Shown: positions 48,690-60,520 of the stretch, in pieces
Layout: the number at the start of each line of letters is the position of its first letter
Numbering within the stretch: the stretch's first letter is position 1
NCBI RefSeq assembly: GCF_000143415.4
Contig: NW_003314284.1
Location: forward strand, 246,681-310,680
Direction of reading: 5' to 3'
Source: Selaginella moellendorffii
Taxonomy: Eukaryota; Streptophyta; Lycopodiopsida; Selaginellales; Selaginellaceae
Length of the DNA: 64,000 nt
Position numbers and translations under genes: made by a program
Notes under the pieces: model-generated
Seen by the model: only the letters and a program-made list of their open reading frames with translations
Told to the model about the DNA's origin: nothing
Databases searched by the model: none

Positions 48690-49721
48690 GGGCATGATTG
48701 AATTTCAAAGGTACTTCTTTATCTCTCTCTAGATTTTATTGCTTTCTCGCTCCCTCCTTTCTCCAGCTTTGCGTCTCGAGTCACTTTCGTAAGCAAGTCG
48801 GCTGACTTTGTTTCAATAACTTGCAGCTCGGTCCATTACGGGGTGGCTCGCTGTTGCTGGAATCGATCGTTCACGCGTCTGCTAGCATGGAAGGCACGCA
48901 TTGTTCGCTGGATGGTCAAGATTTGGATCCCCGCCCGTAAGTGTTCAGTGTGAAAGGTTGGAGTTCCAGAAAGCGGGGGGGAGAAAGACTTTCTTGTGTT
49001 GGGAGCGATGCTGGATTGGTGTAATTGTCATGCTGTGGTGGGGTGTATAGTTGTTCGCTGCTTGTTTCTTTTTTTTTTCTTCTTTCTATTACTTTTGGTT
49101 TTTTCTTTCTCGACTATCAATGGCTCCGCAAGCAAAGAAGATGTTGGGGCCAGAGAAGAGAGATATATATATGTACCTCCATTCTTTTTTAACTTCATCG
49201 TCTAACACATCTTGTGCAATTGTTTACCGAAGATAACTCGCTTTGGAACAAGTGTTGGCCGACAGCATCTGTCAACATCAAAGATGATGGTGTTACTTGT
49301 ACGGGTAAGTTTATGATCTCCCGCAAGGAACCAGTTGCTCGTTTTTCCTGATCTCCACGCTCTTTGTTCCAGGAATCACTGGCTAAACAAACAGCTCTAG
49401 ACAACGACGATACAAACAAGCAGAGGGAAGTGCATTTTTGCAAACAGTGTCGGCAGGATTAAAGCAAGCACTCAGATGATTTAATCAACAAGGAAGAGCA
49501 CAGTTGCTGGATTGCGCGCCTAGAGTTCTCAAAAGGTTCGCTATGTCCCTCTTTTTGTTTATGACAGCGTTGCTCAGCTACTTGCTCTGTAGAGTGTGTA
49601 GCGCTCCTTTTGCGGGGCCATGGAGTGATGGTGTGCGCCACTAAACAAATCATGGAGGCACAACACAAGTGGGTCAATGGATCGACTCAACAGTGAGCCC
49701 AAGGTAGAAAAGCTTTACCGC

Positions 49722-50303
49722 TCTTGTGTTCGTTCTTTGACTTGACGATAGAAAAACGTTTCAGGCTGCTGTTCGTTTTTTGACTTTGACAATACTGTGT
49801 GTTAGAAAAGGTGAAAGAAGTTTCAACATGTCAAATCGCGAAGGGCGGCAGTTTGGCCACGAGAGAAAAAATATTCTCTGTGTCCCTCGTGATTTCGGCA
49901 CTCGCTCTGGCATCGCCGCATACAAACATCGTTCCAATTGGGGACGTGGTGTTGCGGAGAACAAACGGATCTAGCGCACGCCTCGGCGCAAGCATCCAAA
50001 TCCGAGACCCCACACTCAGTGCGTCACATCCATTGCAAAGCTGCCCACTCGCTTCATCATCCGATCCGACGCGCACACGCGCTTGCAAGCGAATCGATCC
50101 CGCAGGGAATCCAAATCCTGCGCGACGCCGCCACCGGATCACCACGAGCCCTCATCCTATCCGCGCAACAAAGCATAGAACCCGTTCGTTTGATCATGTC
50201 AGGAAAAAAATACTATGTTGAACAAAGTCGTGTTCATTCCTTGACTTGGTTGACCGAAGTTTCAGGCTGCTCGCGGGTCTTGTGTTCGTTCTTTGACTTT
50301 ACG
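49722..50303 (+). repeat. Pair of dispersed direct repeats
   Basis: The 22-mer TCTTGTGTTCGTTCTTTGAC+TT occurs at 49722-49743 and again at 50278-50299. Each copy is close to a TTTCAGGCTGCT word (about 49769 and 50259), in a different order, so the unit was rearranged. The unit between them is about 550 bp. Confidence 0.5.
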
Positions 50304-50323
50304 AACTTTCCACAAGAAACCAT

Positions 50324-50371
50324 GGGACGGAATGTTTGAATTTGAATGGGACGGAATCTTTGAATTTGCAA
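50324..50371 (+). repeat. Two tandem copies of a 24-bp unit
   Basis: GGGACGGAATGTTTGAATTT+GAAT followed at once by a copy with GGAATC and GCAA at two places. It lies just before the small gene at 50393. Confidence 0.7.
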
Positions 50372-50392
50372 GGTGGCGAACTGTTTGTAGAA

Positions 50393-50655
50393 ATGAAACG
50401 AAAGAGGCCAGATACTGTTCTGGAAGAAGGTAAAAATCTCCCAACTTTTGTGGCTCACAAACCGTTGACGACTTAAGTGTCTCTTATTTTATTTTATTTT
50501 CCTTTGCAGTGAAGTACGATGGCGTGTCCCCTGATTTAATTGAAAGGTCACTGGCCACAAAGACGAGCAAGAAAGAATACGACACGACAGAAGAGATAGA
50601 GATACCTTTTGGCTGTACACAAACTATATCAACAACAGTGGCCGAGAAGGAGTGA
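50393..50655 (+). CDS. Putative small two-exon gene, unrecognised
   Basis: Exons 50393..50429 and 50510..50655 join in phase (GAAGAAG/GTAAAA donor, CCTTTGCAG acceptor) and encode 60 residues beginning MKRKRPDTVLEEVKYDGVSP and continuing DLIERSLATKTSKKEY. Hydrophilic and charged, no signal peptide or known motif. The frame is open upstream of the ATG, so it may be the 3' part of a longer gene. Its stop is 58 bp from the stop of the RUNKEL gene on the other strand. Confidence 0.35.
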
Positions 50656-50712
50656 GCACCAACGCGTACGTAGACTTTCGCTTGTCTCGCTGGACTTGCT
50701 CTAGCTTATCTT

Positions 50713-53700
50713 TCACGATCTCCCCGGGAGGATCTGCAACTCCAGCGCAGCGTCCACCGCAGCATCTGCCACCTGCGGCAAGCTTGACTTTCGGAGGCGC
50801 AGCACCACGTTTTCCAGCGACGTGACGGCCGCTGCCGGCCACGCCGACGCGCTCCTCCTGCCGCTGGAATCGCCCAGGCGTTGCTCCTTGCACGCCAGCG
50901 TGAGCGCCTGGAGGAGCCGCCGCTGGAGCAGCGACAGCAGCGCCGAGCCGTGGCCTCCGCTGGTGGACCTCTCCAGCACCTTGGCCAGCTCCTGGAGGCT
51001 CGAAAGGACGGACGGCGCCGCCAGCCCCGGCGCGGCCTTCACCGCCAGTATCAGGCACTCGGACGCGGTCTCGGCGATCCGGGGCTCCGGATTGCCGCAC
51101 AGGTCCACGAACAGCCCCGCTCGCGCGCTGAATCCCCCGACGTCTTCCAGCTGAGAAGGCAGCTCCTCCACTTTGAAACCGTTGTTGGTGGCGCTGCTTC
51201 CACTGCTCTTGAGCTTCCCCGCGTTCCGGATGAGCAGCAGCCGGCAAACCGATAGCGTGGGATCCAGGAAGTCCTGCATCCCCTTGAGGTGGACGAACTC
51301 CAGGAGCGCGACCAACCTGCTCACTACATGCAGCTCGGAGATCACTGCGGTTTCCACCTCCTGCGACGATACCAGGAAGAGGCAGAGCCGGACGTTGTGG
51401 AGGTTGACGGTGGCGAGGTCCTCCTTGAGGAACTCGAAAAACTGGGAGACGATCTTGAGCTGGAGAATGTCGTTGATGTCGATGCATCTGAGGTCCAGGA
51501 GCATCACCAGCAGCTTCTGCGCGTACATCGGGATCGGGTCTTCGTCGTCCAGCAGCACGGGGTACAGTGGCAGGAAATACTGCTTGATGATCAGCCTCAT
51601 CTGGTCCTGTCTCGTGCCGCTCGACTGCTCCGCCATGTCGTCCATGATGACGAGAAGAATGTCGCAGAAGACCTTGAGGCACAGGAATCGCGTATCTCCA
51701 CAGGTGTTTCTCCTGTAGAGATTTGCCAGGCTTGGAAGCACTTGCGTTATGAAGATCTCCTGGTGAGCCAGGAGGATACTCGGCTGCTGTGATATTGACT
51801 CTATAATTCGCAGCAGTGTCGTTTGAAAGTCATCCTGGCCCTGTGCAGAAGAAGGCCACGTAAACAAGAAAATCAAAAGCACAGTCAGTACCTGACTCGT
51901 TGCTGCTTCCATCCGTTTCAGAAAGGTGGCCAGCTGCTGTAATACTTGCGAGTTGACAATCCTGTCCCGAAACGTCATGCTCCGAAACAGATGTAGTACG
52001 ACTGGGAAGAGCGGCATGGAGCCTCGAGGCTGACTCCGTCCAAGAGTTGCATGCTGAGTCGTGGTGGCCGAGCTTGGCCGCTTGCTGTTTGCTGACTGCT
52101 GGAAATCGGCACCGATGCTGTCAAGGATGCCCGGAACTAGCGAGACCACGATCTGTATGAGCGCGTCAACGCACTGTTGGACATAAGCATCCTTTTCCTT
52201 CGTCAGTCTCTCCACGGCTGGCACAATTTTAGCGTTGCAGAATGACAGCATCCACCTGCGGTTGATCTTGCACAGCAAAGCGGCGCAAACGAACGCCTTG
52301 CCGCGAAGAACTTCCGGACCCTGTTCCAAGATGGCCATGATGTTGGGGATCAGAGCCTTCTCGTCGAAGAGCACCTGCAAGTGCCTGCTGGCATTGTTCA
52401 TAACGCTAGATCCGACCAGCGCAATGTTCAGGAGGTTGATGTAGACCTGCTGAAGCTTTGCACCTCCTTTGCATAAACCAGCGATCAGCTCTTTAAAGGT
52501 CACCTTTTCCAGAACCACAGCGACGCTTGAAGGGCTGAAACGGACCAACCGCACCAAGCAAGACCCTGCTGTTGATCGAACAACTTCTTGTTTGGATGAA
52601 GTCTTCATTATATAGCAAAGATTCCCCAGCACGTCATGAGTGGTGAAACGGGCCGCCCACTCTCCTCCTTGACTTGAAATGTTCTCAATCGCTTTCAGAG
52701 CGTAATGCTGAGTGACATCATCTTCGCCCTTCCGGAGAATAGATGCCACAAGAGCTATCGTCGTGCTGGGAACCTGATAGGAGAATAACAGAAAATCAAA
52801 ACTTGAACGTATGTAATGCTCAGAGGACGAACCTGCCAAACAGAAGATCTTCCTTCCTTTGGTACGTTGTCGTGACCAGCCCCAGATCTTGGAGACCCTC
52901 CGTTTTGAGTTGCAATATAGAACAACAGTTCGCCAAGTGATGCCATGGCACAACGGCGCACTTTTTCCTGCTTGTCCCTTAAAGTTTCCGTTAGAACCGC
53001 AATGATACCTGAGCTCGCAAGGTCGTCTTCAATCAGTGTTGCATGTCGAACGAGAAGGCCAATAACGGACGTAAGTTGCACTCGCAATGCCGGTAGCTTC
53101 GTTGTTCGCAGTAGCTTGACAAGTGAGTGCATCAGAACTCCGTTGATAAACACGTTCGCAGCATCCATGCTAACACAGATAGTCTCCAGATACTTGAGCG
53201 TGTTCATCTTCTCGTTGACAGATGTATTCCCACATATACTGTTCATTATCCGAGTCACAAACGCTTCCAGTTCGTCGGGTTGTAGCTTCAAAAACTCTGA
53301 CGACGACAGCGAATCCACTGGCAGCGTTTTCCCATCGAAACGGACGTCAGCTGCCTGGTCAGCCTTGCGGTTCTGCATAATTGGCCTCACAGCAAGGTCG
53401 GACGGATGCCAGAGAGCCTGAGATAACGTGATTGAAGCCTTTGGATGATCCTCAGCTTTGGAGACAGCCGGTTTCTTCTTCTCTCCCGTTAAAGCAGCAA
53501 TCCTCTGAGCTTTCCTCGGTATTCCAGCACCAGGGGGCGTAGCAGCAACCTCCATTCTTAAAGCCTCCAAACGAACTTCTTCCACGTTTTTATCATAATC
53601 CAGCTCCTTGCCGTTGCTATCCGCTCCATCTTCGTGAACGCTTTCGTCATGTGTTGTAGCTTCCGCAGCGCTGACACTTTCGTCATCCTCGGTTTCTCCA

Positions 53701-55351
53701 TCGGTGTCCGGACGCTCCGCAAAGTCGAGTTCCTGGTCATGGTTTTCCAGCGTCAGATCTGAATCGTTTGTAGCTGCCCCAGCATTTTGCTGCCGGTATG
53801 AATCCCCTTCGGCCTCTCTTTGCAAATTCGTCTTCACTATCTTCGACAGTCTTAAGACGTTGACAACAGCATTGGCTCGTCCTGAAGCTTCCGTCAACGG
53901 CCCTGAAGATGCTGGACGTCTCCCTGGAGGCGTTTTTCCATTGGCGATAGTTTCCCCTTTGTCTGCTGTCTTGTGCAAGTACTCGTGCTTCTTGATTGTT
54001 GCCGGCTGCTGCTTTGGACCCGATCCACCATTCCGTGACTTTTCTGTTATATCCTGTGGCTCTGAAGTCTTTTTCGAATCCAGATACTTCAGAACAGCTG
54101 GTTTGTGACGGTAACACCAAAGGCTTGATTTTTTTCCTCCAAAACGAATGATCCCGTAACTCCGACCACTTCATTCTTTCCGCAGGATCTTTCACAAGGA
54201 GCCGGCTCAGAAGATCCTCGAAGTCCTTATTCGTTGACGCAGATAACGCTGGGGCTGGGTCATGGAGAATAGACTCCACCAACTGTGTGAAGCTCGTGGA
54301 AACGAATGGCGGCTTTCCGGCATAACACTCGTACATGACGCAGGCCAAGAGCCCATAAATCAGATGAAAAAGAATGAACACCTCCCTGAAAAAGCTCTGG
54401 GGCCATGTAACATGGTGTGCCTCTCTTGGCTTGCGGCAGCTGACATAAAAAGAATTGCGTTTCACATCAACAAGAATGTTCAACGAAAAGTACCTGTTGA
54501 ACAGTGTTCTTTGAAATGTCAGCGAGTCGTCGAGCCAAACCAAAATCGCACAGCTGCAAAAGAAGAGTCAAAAAGTGCCCAAACGACCAAAATGCATGTA
54601 TGTCTAACCTTGATGCGGCCATTCTCATCAAGCAGTAAGTTCGAAGGCTTAAGGTCACAGTAAACTATTCCCTTTGAATGCAGAAACCTACAAGGCGATA
54701 TTAGTCAAGGAGAATATATACAAGCACAACTTAACTGTAGCGCTTCCACTAAATCACGGGCAAAATCGTGAACCGACTCTTCAGGCAGTCTAGTATCCTG
54801 CAAGACAGATCATAGAGCTGGGTAAACTGTGAACCGTTCCGTTTCCATGCATAAAAGCCAAATCTATGCCCACCTGTTTGAGAAGCGTCAAAAGATCGCC
54901 TCCAACGCAATACTCTAAAACCAGCCACAAGTGAGCAGAAGTCTCATACCTGGAAAGGAGGCAGAACGAGAAGAACGAAACTAGATCAGAAAGAAAAATG
55001 GAAGAGCATCTCATTACCACGCATAGAACTTCAAAACGTTTGGATGATCCAAGGAATGAAGCGTTCGAACCTGGCACACAAAGGTTATTATAGTCTATAC
55101 AGTGCAAATCCCACGTTTTCTAGACACGGCCACTTACTTCTTGGAGGACTTTGTTCTTCTGGCTCTTCTCCACGCTCTTGATGGCGTAGTACTCGATCGA
55201 CTTCTTCTTGCGGCCCTTGTACACAGTCTGCCATCGCGGCGCCCACGGTGAGAAGAAGCAGCATTCTTGGAAACCCTAAAGCTCGGGCAAGGAGGCTACT
55301 CACCGAATGCTTGCCCCGGCCGATTGCTTCGTAGATGTGGTACTGATTCAT
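50713..55351 (-). CDS. RUK: RUNKEL-type kinase/ARM-repeat protein, kinase exon with two single-base insertions
   Basis: RUNKEL organises phragmoplast microtubules in cytokinesis. Minus-strand exons 55351..55304, 55227..55138, 55070..55018, 54949..54874, 54797..54736, 54687..54609, 54553..54494, 54439..52833, 52773..51892, 51840..50713. The start [16 protein letters not shown], then [40 protein letters not shown] and [10 protein letters not shown] match RUNKEL closely. The catalytic-loop HRD is YCD ([11 protein letters not shown]), as expected of a weak or inactive kinase. The long exon contains one extra base at about 54344-54347 (between DLWALG and CVMYECYAG) and another at 54102-54104 (between LVLPSQ and PAVLKYLD); without them the exons total 1360 residues in one frame. 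ARM-like helical repeats fill the rest. Either sequence errors or a real break in the kinase part. Confidence 0.88.
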
Positions 55352-55585
55352 GCTACCCGCGCCGAAATGCCGGATGCTAGGACACCATCGCAGGATCCGC
55401 TCGCGCTGGAATGCATTGCCGCCTCGATCCGATCGATGGCAGCTCCCACGCCCCGGGCGCAAAAACCCTTGCCGCTACCCAAACAATTTCAAACACACTA
55501 TCGTAAAAACTTTCAACGGATATTCCGGTATGTACCCCACAAGGTAACGGATCGATTCCCAGGGCAGCTTTTAAAGCCTCCCTGA

Positions 55586-58568
55586 TTAAGTTAGTCGGAC
55601 TGGATAAACACATTCTAGCCTACACGCTAATGGATCTGCAGCTTCGTTTGCTTCATTGATGGCTTCTTCGTTGATTTCGAGGACCTGAGACAAAAGAAAG
55701 AAGAAAAATTCGTATGACAAAGACGGATCGAACTTCTCGAGTTTAAAAGAGAACCTTCTTCTAGAGCTTTGACGAACGTATTTCACGACCTCGTTGAGAG
55801 GCTGGACCTGTAGAAGCCAATCAAACCAAAACTCTCGCGAGGAAAAAGTAGAACCTGTGTGATCCACTCGTGTTTTAGCAACTGCTGAGGAGTCATGCGT
55901 TGTTCTTTGTCCCACTTCAAGCAGCATGACAAGAAGTTTACGAAGCTTTTGTCACTGCATCCGACAACCATCCTGAGATCTTTCGTGCTTGGGAAGTGCC
56001 TCGTGCCGGATGAGTTTGGAACGATCCTCGGCTTGTTGTCGGAATCTACGCAGGCAAATAGAACTCCTAGAAGCCAAGAGACACAAAAGAACTACTTTTA
56101 CCGAAAAACATCTTCTTGCGTTTTGCTTGACTGATGAGGGATAGCGGCGGGGTCCCGAGAACTTCCATCATGTAAGCAAGCTGTTCCACTTCGTCCTCCC
56201 CAGGAAACAAAGGATATCCTGAATACAAGTCGAGTGGATATTTGAAACATTTTGAGAAATTGAATGGTTTACCTGTGAACAACTCGGCAAGAATGCAAGC
56301 GAAGCTCCACACGTCAATCATCATGTCATACGGCAATCCTGGAATCACCATACATTTCCCGTAAGCAGCGTTTTAAACTGCAAAAATCTGGGTCTGGTCG
56401 ATACCAAGGATGACTTCCGGAGCGCGATAGAATCTACTCTGTATGTAAGTATAAACTGCAAAAAAGAAAAACAAAACAAGAGTAGAAATCAGACGTAGTA
56501 GCAAAACAGGAGCTTACTTCGTTCGTGCTCGAAACAACTGGATCCAAAATCAATTAGCTTGATTTTCGGAGAAGCAGGTTGTTGAAGTAGTATGTTCTCC
56601 GGCTTCAAATCGCCGTGGATAATACGCGCTCTGTGCAAAAACTGGAGCGACACAAGTACTTGTCTGGCAAAGCACTTGACAAGGCTCAAGTTGAACCCTT
56701 CGAAATGGTTCTTCTTGAGCATGTCGAACAGGCTGATGTCATGCACTGCAAAAGACAGACATAGATGCCCCCGAAATTCGAAGCTTTCGTAGATCGTCAC
56801 AATGTTGTAATCTACTCCTTCTTCTGCAGCCTGCAAAGACCTTTCAACCAGCAAAGGAAGTATTTTACGCTTTCACTGATTTAAAAATCCCGACTTGTAT
56901 GTTAAAACAATTAATCTCACCTTGTTTCTCAGGAACTCCAACAGATTAATCTCAATGAAGGCCTGCTGGGTGAACTGCTTCTTGTTGCGAATGATTTTAA
57001 TGGCTCGCGGAACTTTGTACTTGTGATCTGTGCACTTCAACACCTGGCCAAAGCTGCCTCTGCCAAGCTTCCCAAGAATTTCATATCGGTAAGCGATATG
57101 GTCCTGCATGATGGCATTGTAGTCTCCCTTCTCAGTATCAAAACCTGTAAGAGCATGAAAACATGAGTATTTCAAATCAAGCAAATTTACCATAATTGTA
57201 TCGCCCCTGCCCTCCGACAACTTGAATCTTCTTCTGTGGTAAACCAATATAGTAAATTTCAGGATATTTCAAAATTTCCTGCTTTTCGAAGTCCGTCAGG
57301 GAGCTTGGATACTGTTTCAGAACCGCTGAACGCACAAAACAATTAAGCCATGTTGAATAATAAACGATAGTTTTACCTTCCGGAGTCATAAAAGTTTCCC
57401 AATCTTTCGATGGAGTTTGCACAACAGTTTGCGGGATGGCTACATCGGCATACGCGCTTCTATCCGTTTGTGCCATCCTTGGCGTAGGCCCAACAACCAC
57501 CTGACAGAGCAGGAGCAAACTGGTAAGAAGATAGTGAACATAATCAAGTGTACAACTTTGGAAGGCCTTGAAGTTTGAGGACACTCTGCTGGTTCACCTC
57601 CAAAACCTGTAAAGCAATGTCGTGGGCGATATATTGGAAGCTAATGGGAAAGCAAAGTACCTATGGGGACGGAACTCTTGGTTGCGTCCGGAAGTTTCAA
57701 AGGCTTCAAAACCGATTGCTTTGGAGCAGCTTTTGTTGTCGCCTTCTCCGAAACCCTGCAAAACGAAGACGTTAGAAAATGTTTTTTCTACTTGCTACCA
57801 TTACCTTGAGCTTTTGTGTGACATTTTTTTCACAGCATCCTTCGTTTCCGTAAACTTAAGCGCCTGTTTCCTCGGCGTGGCGTCACGCTGTTGCTCTTGA
57901 CCCTCTGAAGCTAGCAAGCATGGAACTGTCAGGTCACGAGCACTGGCTATATCCTTCGTCTCGGCTGCCTGGGCGGGAGATGTCGCTTCTTCATAAGCCT
58001 CGGGCGGATTTAAAATCTCGTCCACCTTCCTGTCGTCAACCTCAGCCAAAATCCTTCGATCGACGTGAACTATCGGAGCATAGTTCAATGCCTGAAGAAT
58101 CATTTGCTGTTGGTACGGCCTGAGCTGTTCTCCAAGAAACTTCTCCTGATGCCTCTCAGCATAGCTATCCTGCTTCTTCTTTCGCTTGGTAACGTCATTC
58201 TCGAACACTATGTCGATTTTCCTGGGCGTCCTCAGCGTCATGCTCTCAAGCTGTGCGTCGGTCTTGCGCTGCTGCAAAGCGGTACAAGCGAGCGAATGCT
58301 CCCTCCTCCCACTGTAAGACGACGTATCACGCCGGGAAGACCCGTGTTTTTTATCCAGCCCCTTCTTCACCTTGGAGAGATTGAGAGATGGGAGAGCCTT
58401 GCTGCGCTTGGAGGAGGCCTGATCGCCACCACCACCGGCATTCTTCTTTTCCTTGTCCTTCTTGCTCTTGCCCTGCTTTCCAAGTCCTTGCATGAGGCTC
58501 TCGATCAGATCGGCATGGAAGTAGGAAAGAAAGCCCGGCTTGATCTCTACTGTGTCCTTGAGAACCAT
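55586..58568 (-). CDS. DYRK-family dual-specificity kinase
   Basis: Serine/threonine kinase that autophosphorylates an activation-loop tyrosine. Minus-strand exons 58568..57805, 57755..57661, 57606..57557, 57500..57377, 57325..57191, 57144..56921, 56830..56518, 56455..56405, 56338..56273, 56218..56102, 56045..55855, 55807..55586 give about 783 residues. The first 250 are basic and low-complexity. The kinase domain has [28 protein letters not shown] with the ATP-binding Lys, [22 protein letters not shown] and the DYRK hallmark [18 protein letters not shown] with its YTY. A DYRK homology (NAPA-like) box, [20 protein letters not shown], lies upstream, which favours class II DYRK/DYRKP over YAK1. 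The last intron is uncertain: sequence after FDPSL looks like a polypyrimidine tract with CAG, but no donor keeps the frame, so the model is left unspliced there. Confidence 0.9.
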
Positions 58569-58780
58569 TCTCGCTCGCTTCCACCACTGCTACTTCATCC
58601 CCAGCGCTTTCTCATCAATGTACCTTCTGATGGACTAGCCCAGACCATCGCCTCGCCTCGCGCCACGCTATCTCCAAGTCAAAAAAAGCGCGATGCCCTA
58701 AGAATATCCCCCGGGAATCTCCCGCCATATTTCGAAATGCCGCCTGGCGGTATCTGCGCGATCCAGTGGAGAGAATTGCG
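58569..58780. promoter_or_regulatory. Divergent promoter between DYRK and the first PPR gene
   Basis: 212 bp between start codons on opposite strands, without any other gene. Shared regulation is possible but not shown. Confidence 0.5.
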
Positions 58781-60466
58781 ATGCTCACCGATTTCGAGGC
58801 CTGTGACCGATTGGTGCGATCGTGTACCGATGCCGCGAGCTGCGATCTCGCGCGCCGCCACATCCTCCACTGCGGCTATGGCGGAAATCTACACCTCGCC
58901 AATCTCCTGCTCCAGATCCACGGCCAGTGCCGCGATCTGCCCGGCGCCCGCCGCGTCTTCGCGTCCATCCAACGCCCTAATCCCCTCTCCTGGAACATCA
59001 TGCTCGATCTGTGCGCCAAGAATGGATCGCTCCAAGAAGTGCTCGAAATCTTCGACGCGATGCCGCGCAAGACCACCGCCTCGTGGAACATCCTCGTCGC
59101 CGCGATCGCGCAGCTAGGGCGCATCGATCTTGCTGCCGCGGCCTTCGAATCCGTGCCATACCCTGACGTGATCTCCTGGAACACGATAATCACAGCTTAC
59201 ACCTCCATTGGACTGCTAGGCCACGCCCGCCGCTACTACGAGGCAATGCCCGAGAGGAATCTAGTATCCTCGAATGCGATGATTGCGGCATATTCCCGGG
59301 CCGGGCATCTGGACGACGCAAAGCGAATCTTTGACAGCATGACGCAGAAGAATATTGTGTCATGGACGTCGATGCTTACGGCATATACCCATGGTAGGCA
59401 TCTACGAGATGCTCGCCGCGTGTTTGATTCTATGCCGGAGTGGAACGTCGTGGCATGGTGTGCTATGATCACGGCTTATTTCCAATCAGGATCTCTGGAG
59501 AGTTCATGGGAATTTTTTAGGGATATTCCAGAACCTAACATTGTTGCCTGGAATGCAATAATCTCAGCCGTTGCAATGAGTGGAGATTTGGATCAAGCGT
59601 CAGAAATGTTTAAGAAAATCCCCCAGCGTAATATCGTGACGTGGACAGTGTTACTTGTGGCATATGCCCAGGCAGGGTATGTGGAGGAGGCCAAGTATGT
59701 GTTTGATAGGACGCCCGAAAGGAATCTGGAAATGTGGACCGGGCTAGCAATGGCTTATGCCCTCACTGGGCATACTGAGAGTCTCCGAGCGCTTGTAGTG
59801 AGCCTTCCATTTTGTAATGTGGTATCTGACACAGCCCTTCTATGGGCATATTCCCAGCTTGGGAATATCCAAGCAGCAAAAGAAGTGTTTGATCAAATGT
59901 GCGAAAGGAACGAGATTACGTGGAACTCTATGATCGCTGCTTATGCCCAGACTGGGCATCTTTCAAAGGCACGGAGCTTGTTTGATGCGAGCGATGGTCG
60001 AAGATCTAACCTTGTGAGCTGCACGACTATCATACAAGCTTATGTCTGCTGTGGATATGCGAAGGAATCTCTCTCGCTGTTGTTTGATGCCATTGTGGAA
60101 GGGATCGAGCTCGATTCCATCGTGTTTGTGAGCGCTCTCGTGGCGTGGGGCCTTTGCGGATCTATCTACAAAGCCATGAAGTGCTTCGTTTCAATGCAAC
60201 AGGACTATGGCGTTGATGCTAGTGCCCAACACTGGCATTGCATCGTGGATCTTCTCGCTCGCAATGGGAAATCTGTGGAAGCTACCGAGCTTTTGGCAAG
60301 CATGCCTTTCGAGCCCGATAGTGTGGGTTACACGAGCTTGCTGGAAGCTTGTGACACTCCTGAAAGTGGGATTACCAATGCCACTGCCAAGAACTTCGCG
60401 GAGATCCAGCCTCACAGTGCTACTCCTTTATTGTTGCTGTCCAAGAAACTAACGTTTACACAATAA
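58781..60466 (+). CDS. PLS-class pentatricopeptide repeat protein, no DYW domain
   Basis: Intronless, 561 residues. Organelle RNA-binding protein built of about fourteen PPR units of 31-35 residues, mostly short S-type: for example SWNIMLDLCAKNGSLQEVLE, SWNTIITAYTSIGLLGHARR, SWTSMLTAYTHGRHLRDARR, TWNSMIAAYAQTGHLSKARS. The last units resemble the final P-L2-S2 and start of an E region (HWHCIVDLLARNGKSVEATE, then SVGYTSLLEACDTPE), but no E+ or DYW deaminase follows. The ATG at 58781 is the first in frame; an upstream GTG at 58766 is not a start. Ends in TAA at 60464, only 54 bp before the ATG of the next PPR gene and in the same frame. Confidence 0.92.
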   Translation: MLTDFEACDRLVRSCTDAASCDLARRHILHCGYGGNLHLANLLLQIHGQCRDLPGARRVFASIQRPNPLSWNIMLDLCAKNGSLQEVLEIFDAMPRKTTASWNILVAAIAQLGRIDLAAAAFESVPYPDVISWNTIITAYTSIGLLGHARRYYEAMPERNLVSSNAMIAAYSRAGHLDDAKRIFDSMTQKNIVSWTSMLTAYTHGRHLRDARRVFDSMPEWNVVAWCAMITAYFQSGSLESSWEFFRDIPEPNIVAWNAIISAVAMSGDLDQASEMFKKIPQRNIVTWTVLLVAYAQAGYVEEAKYVFDRTPERNLEMWTGLAMAYALTGHTESLRALVVSLPFCNVVSDTALLWAYSQLGNIQAAKEVFDQMCERNEITWNSMIAAYAQTGHLSKARSLFDASDGRRSNLVSCTTIIQAYVCCGYAKESLSLLFDAIVEGIELDSIVFVSALVAWGLCGSIYKAMKCFVSMQQDYGVDASAQHWHCIVDLLARNGKSVEATELLASMPFEPDSVGYTSLLEACDTPESGITNATAKNFAEIQPHSATPLLLLSKKLTFTQ

Positions 60467-60520
60467 GATCGCTCAATCACTTTGTATATAACATCTAAAG
60501 AAAACGATGTCGTAGAAGAC

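Larger units (their letters stand above)
48690..50392. other. Long intergenic stretch
   Basis: GRAS 3' flank (with a T-rich run near 49070), then about 1 kb with no recognisable gene. Holds the direct repeats at 49722 and 50278 and the 24-bp tandem repeat at 50324. Confidence 0.4.

Noticed and set aside
47697-48695. 332-residue open frame on the minus strand over the GRAS gene
   Set aside because: Mirror of a GC-rich coding exon; the plus strand encodes a clear GRAS protein.
49761-50221. Open frames on both strands in the intergenic stretch
   Set aside because: Short, no shared family signature, and interrupted by repeats; no promoter or splice logic.
55690-55807. Extra intron near the DYRK C-terminus
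   Set aside because: A polypyrimidine tract and CAG are present, but every nearby GT donor shifts the frame of the downstream peptide, except for speculative ones that delete conserved residues; left unspliced.
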